From the NCBI RefSeq assembly GCF_029688845.1, contig NZ_JARUKW010000006.1, positions 158,255-222,254 on the forward strand: a DNA stretch of 64,000 nucleotides, given 5' to 3'. A program made the position numbers and the translations under genes. This stretch comes from Natronococcus sp. A-GB1 (GTDB lineage Archaea; Halobacteriota; Halobacteria; Halobacteriales; Natrialbaceae). The stretch's first letter is position 1. Each line of letters opens with the position of its first letter. The notes under the pieces are model-generated. The model saw only the letters and a list, made by a program, of their open reading frames with translations. It was not told where the DNA came from and did no database searches. Of the stretch, positions 57,520 through 64,000 are shown piece by piece.

Positions 57520-58788
57520 TCAGCGACTCTCGGCTCGAGCCGTCTCGCCCATCGTCGCCATCCGGACGTCGTGCTCGTAGGCGTCCCGGATCCCGTTGGT
57601 GACGTACGCGAACGCGAGTCCGTCCTCGGGATCGGCCCAGGAGATGCTGCTGCCGAGCCCGGCGTGGCCGTAGGTGGCTGCGGGATCGGGGACGCCGTGG
57701 CGGTCCGGGACGGTGCCGCCGAGCTGGAACCCCAGCCCGTACCGCTGTGCGGTGCCGACGCCGCCCTCGGGTCCGACCTCGGCCTGGGGCGCGGCCGCCT
57801 CGTCGACCGTCTCCGTCTCGAGCAGCCGGGTTCCCTCGAGCTCGCCGCCGTTGACGTAGCAGGCGTAGAACCTGGCCAGATCGCTCGCAGTGCCGACCCC
57901 GGTCGCACCCGGGACGACGCTCCGCCGGACGTCCTCGCGGTTGAACTCCGCGGCGGCTTCCTCGGTGGTGTAGCCGACGATCGGCTCCGGTTCGCCGACG
58001 CGGTCGAACGGCTCGAATCCGACGAGCGTCGCGACGTCGTCGGGCTCGTCCTCGGGGAGTCCGATGTGGGTTCGGTCCATCCCCAGCGGCTCGAACACCT
58101 CCTCGCGCGCGAACCGGTCGATCCGCCGACCGTCGATTCGCCGGACGAGCCCGGCGATGATCCACCCGAAGCTGAAGACGTGGTACTGGGCCGTCTCACC
58201 CGGCTCGAAGGCGAGGGTGGCTTCCTCGACCGCGCAGTCGATCGCGGTCCGATCGTCCCACAGCTCCGGCGTCTCGTCGACGTCGACCGCCGGGATTCCG
58301 GCCTGGTGGCTCAGGACGTGTCGGATCGTCGTCTCGGCCTTCGGCGACTCCGAGTCGGCGTACTCGGGCCAGTAGTCGACCACACGGTCGTCGAAGCCGA
58401 TCTCCCCGCGGTCGGCAAGCACGTGGAGACACGCCGCGGCGTACGGTTTCGTACACGAGAACAGCAGGAACCGGGAGTCGTCGGCCACCTCGTCGCCGTC
58501 GGGACCGTCGACGCCCCCTGCGAGATCGGCGACGAGTTCGCCATCCTCCCACACCGAGAGCTGCGCACCGTGGTGCAGTCCCAGCTCGAGGTGGTACTCG
58601 AAGGTCCGATCAATCCGTTCGACACCGTCGGGAACGATCGCCGGTTCGTCGCTTCCCGCTCCGGACTCGTCGCCGTGAGCCAGCGACCCGTTCGTGGCTC
58701 CGCCCTTTCCGGTAAGTCCAGCGATTCCCGCGGCTCCGACGGCCGAGAGCACTGTTCGACGACCGACAGCCGTTCGATCGAATGGCAT
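57520..58788 (-). CDS. Serine hydrolase, class C beta-lactamase/esterase fold, Tat-exported
   Basis: 422 aa. A Tat signal is present (VGRRTVLSAVGAAGIAGL). The nucleophile motif SxxK is SCTK in FLLFSCTKPYAAACLHVL. The second motif near 195 reads YHVFSFG where a Y-x-N would be usual, and a late HxG-like element is GHAGLG. Likely a secreted esterase or peptidase-like hydrolase rather than a true beta-lactamase. It sits between folD and glyA on the same strand but has no C1-related role. Confidence 0.82.
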   Translation of the reverse strand: MPFDRTAVGRRTVLSAVGAAGIAGLTGKGGATNGSLAHGDESGAGSDEPAIVPDGVERIDRTFEYHLELGLHHGAQLSVWEDGELVADLAGGVDGPDGDEVADDSRFLLFSCTKPYAAACLHVLADRGEIGFDDRVVDYWPEYADSESPKAETTIRHVLSHQAGIPAVDVDETPELWDDRTAIDCAVEEATLAFEPGETAQYHVFSFGWIIAGLVRRIDGRRIDRFAREEVFEPLGMDRTHIGLPEDEPDDVATLVGFEPFDRVGEPEPIVGYTTEEAAAEFNREDVRRSVVPGATGVGTASDLARFYACYVNGGELEGTRLLETETVDEAAAPQAEVGPEGGVGTAQRYGLGFQLGGTVPDRHGVPDPAATYGHAGLGSSISWADPEDGLAFAYVTNGIRDAYEHDVRMATMGETARAESR

Positions 58789-58912
58789 GTGTTTCCGACC
58801 ATCACGCTCGTCTATAAGTCATCTGCATGCACCGATCGAGGTGTCGTTCGACCCATCGACAAAAACCAGCAACGGTCGAACTGGGGCGTCCCTACGAGCG
58901 TCTCGAGCGGAG

Positions 58913-60160
58913 CTATTCGTACAGCGGGTTCTCCGTACACAGCGTCTCGACGTCCTCACGGACCTCGGCGATGACGTCCTCGTCATCGGGGGCGTCGACG
59001 ACGCGAGCGATCAGGTCCGCGACCTCGCGGCAGTCGTCCTCGTCGAAGCCTCGGGTCGTCAGTCCGGCCGTGCCGGCGCGGATCCCCGAGGGGTCGAACG
59101 GCGAGCGGGTCTCGCCGGGAACCGTATTTCCGTTGAGGACGATGCCGGCGTCCTCGAGGGCCTCCTCGGCGTCGCCGCCGGAGGTATCGGGATGGCTCTC
59201 ACGGAGGTCGACGAGAACGAGGTGGTTGTCGGTTCCGCCCGAGACCAGCGAGAAGCCGTGCTCCGAGAGCCCCTCGCCGAGCGCCTTCGCGTTGGCGACG
59301 GTCTGGGAGGCGTACTCCTCGAATTCGGACTCGAGGGCCTCCTTGAACCCAACGGCCTTGCCGGCGACGTTGTGCATCAGCGGGCCGCCCTGGCCGCCGG
59401 GGAAGACGGCGGCGTCGATGTCGTCGGCGTACTCCTCGTCGCACATGACGATCCCGCCCCGACCCGCTCGAATCGTCTTGTGCGTACTGCCGGTAACGAA
59501 GTCGGCGGTGCCGACGGGCGACCCGTGGACGTCGGCGGCGACCAGCCCCGTAATGTGAGCGATGTCGGCGAGGTGATAGGCACCGACGTCGTCGGCGGCC
59601 TCCTGGATGCGCTCCCACTCGACCTCCCGGGGGTACGCGGAGTAGCCCGAGACGATGATGTCAGGTTCGAACTCGGCGGCTTGCTCGGCGAGCCCCTCGT
59701 AGTCGAGGTAGCCGGTTTCGGGGTCGACCTCGTACTGCTCGACGTCGTAGAGCTGGCCGACAAAGTTCGCGGGATGACCGTGGCTCAGGTGGCCGCCGTG
59801 ATTCAGATCGAGCGAGAGGATCTTATCGCCGGGCTCGAGCATCGCGAAGTAGACCGCCTGGTTGGCCTGGGTGCCCGAGTGGGGCTGGACGTTGACGTGC
59901 TCGGGGCCGAACAGTTCCGTGGCGCGGTCGATCGCCAGCTCCTCGACCTCATCGGCGTACTCGCAGCCGCCGTAGTAGCGCTCGCCGGGGTAGCCCTCGG
60001 CGTACTTGTTCGTCAGGGCGCTCCCCTGTGCGTCGATGACGGCGCGACTGACGTGGTTTTCGCTGGCGATCATCTGGAGCGACTCCCGCTGTCGATCGAC
60101 CTCTCCCTCGAGTGCGTCGGCGACGGCGGGGTCGACGTCCCGAACGTGCTCGTGATCCAT
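58913..60160 (-). CDS. glyA: Serine hydroxymethyltransferase
   Basis: 415 aa, PLP fold-type I. Conserved segments: LQMIASENHVSRAVIDAQGS, YAEGYPGERYYGGCEYADE, the PLP-binding Lys in TGSTHKTIRAGRGGIV and PHSGTQANQAVYFA. Converts serine and tetrahydrofolate into glycine and methylene-THF, the supply for ThyA and FolD. Start at 60160 (MDHEHVRDVDPAV) fits best. Minus strand, divergent from the CHAT gene. Confidence 0.96.
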   Translation of the reverse strand: MDHEHVRDVDPAVADALEGEVDRQRESLQMIASENHVSRAVIDAQGSALTNKYAEGYPGERYYGGCEYADEVEELAIDRATELFGPEHVNVQPHSGTQANQAVYFAMLEPGDKILSLDLNHGGHLSHGHPANFVGQLYDVEQYEVDPETGYLDYEGLAEQAAEFEPDIIVSGYSAYPREVEWERIQEAADDVGAYHLADIAHITGLVAADVHGSPVGTADFVTGSTHKTIRAGRGGIVMCDEEYADDIDAAVFPGGQGGPLMHNVAGKAVGFKEALESEFEEYASQTVANAKALGEGLSEHGFSLVSGGTDNHLVLVDLRESHPDTSGGDAEEALEDAGIVLNGNTVPGETRSPFDPSGIRAGTAGLTTRGFDEDDCREVADLIARVVDAPDDEDVIAEVREDVETLCTENPLYE

Positions 60161-60300
60161 ATCTGGTGTGCGGTTCGGTGGGCGCATAAGTGTACCCGTC
60201 TACGGCAAGTCGAGCCAGTAGCTCTCGTCCGGCGAAACGTTCCGGATCGGAGGACACGTCCGATACACCTAACTAATCGGGCGGGTATTGAGCATACCGA

Positions 60301-62388
60301 ATGATCGAGTGGGCGACGGCCGGGGAAACGCTCCACGTGATGGACACGGATAACGCCGAACTCACCGTCGTCGGGAGCGACCTCTCCGTCGTTGGCACCG
60401 GCCGGGAGATACCGCGCCCGGTCGACGAGACGATCACCGTCACGACCGATGAGCTTCGGTTCCCGAACGCCGTCGTCTACGCGTTCGCGCTCGGATCGAG
60501 CGCGCGGTACGAGCTCGATCCGGGCGGCAAACCCCTCTCGCTGCCGCCCGACGAGTACGTGATCGACGTGGACACGGAGATCAAGAGCTACCTCCGTTTT
60601 TCCGGACGTGCGACCATTCGAAAGACCGACGACTTCGAGTCGATCGTCGTCTCCTTCCCGGAGCCGATCCGAGTCATCGTCGGCCTTCGGAGCCGCCACG
60701 AACGCCCCGCGGGGACGATCACCGTCCCCGACTCTCCGTCAGAAATCGCGACGGCTATCTCCCATCTCGCCTCCTCGTACAAGACAACCACCCCCGACCG
60801 TACGTATCCGACGCTGCGCGGTCATCCGCCGCTGATCGAGTTCGGCGACGAACTGGAGATCCCCGCGGGGATCCGATCCGAGAACCGAGAGAGCGGCATC
60901 GAGCTCGTCGTCCCGCACAACTACGAGGCGCTGTACGCTACCGCGTCGCTCGCGTACTACCTCCAGGCGACGGTGCGAACGACGAACAGCGACGACATCG
61001 TCGGAACGCGTCCGCGGCTTCGCGTTCCCGATCAGGGCGTCGAACGGGAGCTGGCACCCATGCCGGATCTCGAGCGAGACGTCGAGCGGCTCCTCCGGAA
61101 GACGTTCTTTTTGGACTGTCTGGCCCGCAACGTCGGCCCGTACGGGACCCAGCTCGCCGAGTCCAGTCTCCTCGACGTCCTCGAACTCGACGCCGAGCGG
61201 CTCTACGAGGCGCCACCCTCGACGCGGCTCGCGACCTACCTCGACGTTCCCTACGAGGCGGTCGAGCACCGCCTTCCGGAGTGGCACCTCGCGACGTACG
61301 TCGCTCCCGAGTACGAAACCCTCGAGACGCTCCCGTTCCTGCTCGATCGAATGAGCCTGCTGTACACGGCCCGTACCTCCGAGCTCGAGGGCCAGGAGCT
61401 GATCGAACGTTCGCTGACCGACTTCTATCGCGGCGGAAACGGCTCGCCGGGGGGAGCCCACTCCGGACAGGTCGCGTCGGTCGACATCGTCAAGCCCGAT
61501 CTCCGGGACGCACGGGTTCACGGCTGGCTCGCTGACGGCGTCCCGATCGACGTTTTCAAATCGACGGCGGCTGCCTACCACAACCGACTGGAGTACCTCG
61601 AGCGCTCGAGCGAGTCGACCTCGATCTGCGTCGTCCTGAACGATCCCGAGATGGCTGGGGAACACGACGACGTCGCCGAGATATACCGGCGACGATCGAA
61701 CGAGGTCCGGATCGACATCACCGTCGAGGAGGGGCTGACAAGGGCCGAACTCGCGACGGTGTTCGAGAGCGAGTACGACTTCGTCCACTACATCGGTCAC
61801 TGCGAGACCGACGGTCTTCGCTGTACCGACGGGACGCTCTCGGCATCGAGCCTCGAGCAGTGTTCCGCACAGACGTTCTTCCTCAACGCCTGTGGCTCCT
61901 ACTACGAGGGAATGGAGCTGATCGAGAAGGGAAGCGTCGCGGGCGCGGTGACGTTCCGGAAGGTGTTGAACGACCACGCCATCAAGGTCGGATCGACGTT
62001 CGCCAAGCTACTCGTCCGGGGGTTCAGTATCGAGCGCGCGCTTCGACTCGCTCGCCGCCGGATCATGATGGGCAAGGACTACGCCGTCGTCGGCGACGGA
62101 ACCCACTCGCTCACCCAGAGCGACAGCCGGCTCCCGACGACGATCACCCTCGAGGAACTCGAGAGCGACCGGTATCTGGCGACGTTCGACTGTTACTCGA
62201 CGCGTGCGACCGGATCGTACTACGTGCCACACACGACCGGCAGCGAGTACGCCTACCTCTGTGGCAACGAATCCAGTTTCACGCTGGACCGATCGGAACT
62301 TTTGTCACTGCTCAAGGATACGGAGTCGTCGGTCATCTACGACGGCGATATTTACTGGTCCGGAGAACTGTGGTCGCGGTTAGTCTGA
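60301..62388 (+). CDS. CHAT-domain putative cysteine protease
   Basis: 695 aa. The C-terminal part is a CHAT (caspase HetF associated with TPR) domain: the strand EYDFVHYIGHCETDGLRC ends with catalytic His500, and TFFLNACGSYYEGMELIEKG holds Cys531, followed by SVAGAVTFRKVLNDHAIK and GFSIERALRLARRRIMMGKD, all in the usual order. The N-terminal 440 residues are an unassigned alpha/beta region (ELTVVGSDLSVVGTGRE, then LLIRKTFFLDCLARNVG-like segments) with no TPR repeats. CHAT proteases act in bacterial regulated proteolysis, including defence-linked gRAMP/Craspase and gasdermin systems, but no such partner is near. It is 381 bases upstream of the TbsP-like gene. Confidence 0.78.
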   Translation: MIEWATAGETLHVMDTDNAELTVVGSDLSVVGTGREIPRPVDETITVTTDELRFPNAVVYAFALGSSARYELDPGGKPLSLPPDEYVIDVDTEIKSYLRFSGRATIRKTDDFESIVVSFPEPIRVIVGLRSRHERPAGTITVPDSPSEIATAISHLASSYKTTTPDRTYPTLRGHPPLIEFGDELEIPAGIRSENRESGIELVVPHNYEALYATASLAYYLQATVRTTNSDDIVGTRPRLRVPDQGVERELAPMPDLERDVERLLRKTFFLDCLARNVGPYGTQLAESSLLDVLELDAERLYEAPPSTRLATYLDVPYEAVEHRLPEWHLATYVAPEYETLETLPFLLDRMSLLYTARTSELEGQELIERSLTDFYRGGNGSPGGAHSGQVASVDIVKPDLRDARVHGWLADGVPIDVFKSTAAAYHNRLEYLERSSESTSICVVLNDPEMAGEHDDVAEIYRRRSNEVRIDITVEEGLTRAELATVFESEYDFVHYIGHCETDGLRCTDGTLSASSLEQCSAQTFFLNACGSYYEGMELIEKGSVAGAVTFRKVLNDHAIKVGSTFAKLLVRGFSIERALRLARRRIMMGKDYAVVGDGTHSLTQSDSRLPTTITLEELESDRYLATFDCYSTRATGSYYVPHTTGSEYAYLCGNESSFTLDRSELLSLLKDTESSVIYDGDIYWSGELWSRLV

Positions 62389-62769
62389 ACCGCTACGGAC
62401 CGCTGTACGTGCTGACGCCGCTCGCTCGGAGGAGCAAGCGGTCGTCGCTGCTGGTTCCTACTCGTCGTTCGACACCCATCCGCACCGCCTCGATCAGGTT
62501 ACCAAATGCACCCATGCAACCCTACAATAACAGAAGGTGAACATAAGTTTTGTCGTAATTTCAAATATAAATATAGATGTATAGGGCTACAATACTAATT
62601 TACTGTCACGAGAAACAGGCATAAATGAAGGGGTGGACGAGAACCGGACGGCCTGATTCGACGGTAGTCCCGCGATCCCCCTGTCTCGCCACAGTGGAAG
62701 CCGTCGGTTCTGCCGGGAAAAACGGCCACCAAAATTAAGTAACTGTACCTCGTTTACTTCTGTATTGGC
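62389..62769 (+). promoter_or_regulatory. Intergenic region with A+T-rich core before the TbsP-like gene
   Basis: No gene is supported. The core at 62540-62600 (AATTTCAAATATAAATATAG) is extremely A+T-rich, and a second TATA-like run (AAAATTAAGTAACTG) lies just before the start at 62770. One of them is likely the promoter of the regulator; the proximal one suits a leaderless or near-leaderless transcript. Confidence 0.45.
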
Positions 62770-63588
62770 ATGACCTCGAATTTACTCAATCACCAGATTG
62801 ACGATATCCTCGAATCGGTACTCGAAGACGCGAGCGGCGACGTGTACATGGTAAACCCCTCCCGGGATGCCATCGAGCAGCTCGTCTCCGTGGCGACCGC
62901 CTTCGAGGGCGACCTCCCGTCGGTGCACATGCTCGCCGACGAACGGACACTCAAAGACGTCATGGACGACTTCATCGTCGCCTCGAACGCAGCCGACCTC
63001 GTCAGCCAGGGCGCACTCTCGCTGCGCTCGCTCGAGGAGGCTCCCGAGAACTCCCTGCTCGTCACCGAGGACAGCGTCGTCGCCATCGTTCACGCCAACG
63101 ACCGCGTCGGCGGACTCGTCACCGACGATGAGAGTTTCGTCGCCGACACCCACGACGCCTACGCGACCCGCTGGGAGGACGCCTCGCAGTTCAACCTCCG
63201 AACGCCGCCGATCTCGGACGTCCAGAACACGCTCTCCGAGGAGATCAGCCCCGACGCACAGGAGGACTTCAGCGCGATCCTCGACTCGCTCGAGACCGCC
63301 CGCGGCGACGGCGACGGCCTCGACGAGGTCACGATCTCGCTGCTCGTCGCCGCGAAAAACGAGGCGCTGCTGTACGACATCAGCAAGTGGGGCGAGGACG
63401 TCGGCATCGCCAGCAAGGCGACGTTCAGCCGAACGAAGACCAAGCTCGAGGACATGGGCCTGATCGACACCGAGAAGGTTCCCATCGACGTCGGCCGTCC
63501 GCGCCTGCGCCTGAAGATTGGCGACGAGCGACTCACCGAGGCCGACAACGGCCAGCTCGCAACTGTGGCGCAGTCGATTCTCAACTAA
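62770..63588 (+). CDS. tbsP: TbsP-like transcriptional regulator (DUF5821)
   Basis: 272 aa. The N-terminal 140 residues are an alpha/beta domain (NLLNHQIDDILESVLEDASG, YMVNPSRDAIEQLVSVATAF, then LLVTEDSVVAIVHANDRVG) and the C-terminus is a winged-helix region (LDEVTISLLVAAKNEALLYD, SKATFSRTKTKLEDMGLIDT, EKVPIDVGRPRLRLKIG). This matches my knowledge of haloarchaeal DUF5821 proteins, one of which, TbsP in Haloferax, works with TrmB on gluconeogenic gene control. Identity with TbsP is by pattern, not alignment. The stop overlaps a nested inverted repeat. Confidence 0.75.
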   Translation: MTSNLLNHQIDDILESVLEDASGDVYMVNPSRDAIEQLVSVATAFEGDLPSVHMLADERTLKDVMDDFIVASNAADLVSQGALSLRSLEEAPENSLLVTEDSVVAIVHANDRVGGLVTDDESFVADTHDAYATRWEDASQFNLRTPPISDVQNTLSEEISPDAQEDFSAILDSLETARGDGDGLDEVTISLLVAAKNEALLYDISKWGEDVGIASKATFSRTKTKLEDMGLIDTEKVPIDVGRPRLRLKIGDERLTEADNGQLATVAQSILN

Positions 63589-63657
63589 AACCTTTTATTC
63601 TACGGTCTATCGCGGTCGCGAACCGTCGCGACCGCGATGTCCCTCGATAAAAGGTTT
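63588..63657. terminator. Nested inverted repeat after tbsP, likely terminator
   Basis: Outer arms AAACCTTTTAT (63588-63598) and ATAAAAGGTTT (63647-63657) are exact complements, and inner arms ATCGCGGTCGCGA (63609-63621) and TCGCGACCGCGAT (63626-63638) form a 13-bp stem with a 4-base loop. The outer arm starts on the last base of the tbsP stop and contains a T run. Its two-tier shape resembles the element at 26227-26307, though the sequence differs. Confidence 0.5.
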
Positions 63658-63689
63658 ATCAAAAGCCTCCTCCCTCCGTTCTCTCGCTC

Positions 63690-63960
63690 CGTAGCGGCGC
63701 TTCGCGCCGCGTCGTCGCTCGTTCACATCGGTCGTCGGCCCGCTCGCTCACCCTTCGGGTTCGCTCGCGGTCGGTTGCGGTGTGATCGCCTGTCCTTCCC
63801 CGTTGAGCGAACGCTGCGCGTTCGCGAGGTCGTCGGCGCGCCGTCGTTCGAAACGGCAAAGCCGTTTCGTGATGCCAAAAATCTCCGATTTTTGAGCACG
63901 CCGATTACTCGAGGGATCGACGCTCCCTCGCTGCTCGGAAGAGCTTGCTCTTCCGTTGAG
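63690..63960. repeat. Array of at least seven short hairpins
   Basis: Consecutive hairpins with loops of two to seven bases: GCGGCGC/GCGCCGC (63694-63710), ACCC/GGGT (63750-63760), GCGAACGC/GCGTTCGC (63807-63825), CGAAACGGC/GCCGTTTCG (63849-63869), CAAAAATC/GATTTTTG (63876-63894), CGAGGGA/TCCCTCG (63910-63930) and CGGAAGAGC/GCTCTTCCG (63936-63955). No gene is supported in 63589-64000. The stems differ in sequence, so this is not a simple repeat array. Confidence 0.6.
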
Positions 63961-63964
63961 TCGC

Positions 63965-63986
63965 GGGGGGGGGGGGGGGGGGGGGG
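63965..63986. repeat. Run of 22 G
   Basis: An uninterrupted G22 tract near the window end, followed by CGCGGAGCCCGCCC. Long homopolymers like this are rare in archaeal chromosomes and often mark an assembly or sequencing problem; a phase-variable tract is the other possibility. Confidence 0.9.
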
Positions 63987-64000
63987 CGCGGAGCCCGCCC

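Overview
The window is a haloarchaeal chromosome segment, probably from a member of the Natrialbales-like group, although the genus cannot be fixed from sequence alone. The support is a very high G+C content, strongly acidic proteins rich in Asp and Glu, Tat-type signal peptides on secreted proteins, starts without an obvious ribosome binding site, and several protein families typical of haloarchaea: archaeal methionine adenosyltransferase, PyrB/PyrI, DUF5804- and TbsP-like proteins, HTH-10 regulators and a haloarchaeal TnpB element. No rRNA or tRNA gene and no CRISPR array was seen. Coding density is high.

Layout. 1-5 kb: a histidine kinase with an N-terminal winged-helix and zinc-ribbon part, a frameshifted mobB, an HTH-10 regulator with a perfect inverted repeat upstream, and a crotonase-family enzyme followed directly by a TnpB (IS1341-type) element with a small divergent gene. 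5-10 kb: a PRC-barrel protein with a long Asp-rich tandem repeat, a UspA protein, an unassigned TIM-barrel-like protein, a 36-residue membrane protein, pyrI-pyrB and a RecA-like protein with a degenerate P-loop. 10-16 kb: an iron-type ABC transporter whose permease and ATPase are one polypeptide, a tnpB remnant, two small membrane proteins and a structured non-coding stretch. 16-32 kb: mainly housekeeping genes (FKBP isomerase, CYTH protein, SAM synthetase, MFS transporter, DapA-family aldolase, ThiI, LVIVD-repeat protein, UspA, cysteine synthase, amino acid dehydrogenase, thioredoxin, DUF255 protein, AlaX). 32-45 kb: aconitase; a minus-strand run vapB-vapC-thyA-folA-fructosamine kinase; divergent from it an exonuclease/helicase pair resembling bacterial MrfB/MrfA; and a prolyl oligopeptidase. 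45-54 kb: an FAD oxidoreductase, purD, a GH3 glycosidase, a class III aminotransferase, a PadR regulator and small proteins. 54-64 kb: an acidic lipoprotein, a flippase-like membrane protein, folD, a beta-lactamase-fold hydrolase, glyA, a stand-alone CHAT-domain putative cysteine protease, a TbsP-like regulator, and a terminal non-coding region full of short hairpins that ends in a 22-base G run.

How the genes fit together. Nucleotide and one-carbon metabolism is well represented: pyrBI for pyrimidines, purD for purines, thyA-folA for dTMP and folate recycling, and folD plus glyA for the C1 supply. The most distinctive parts are the MrfAB-like operon (38.6-42.8 kb), the CHAT protein beside a TbsP-like regulator (60.3-63.6 kb), the TnpB element with its small partner gene (3.75-5.3 kb), the fused ABC transporter, and several highly structured non-coding segments (15.7-15.9, 26.2, 53.2 and 63.6-64.0 kb).
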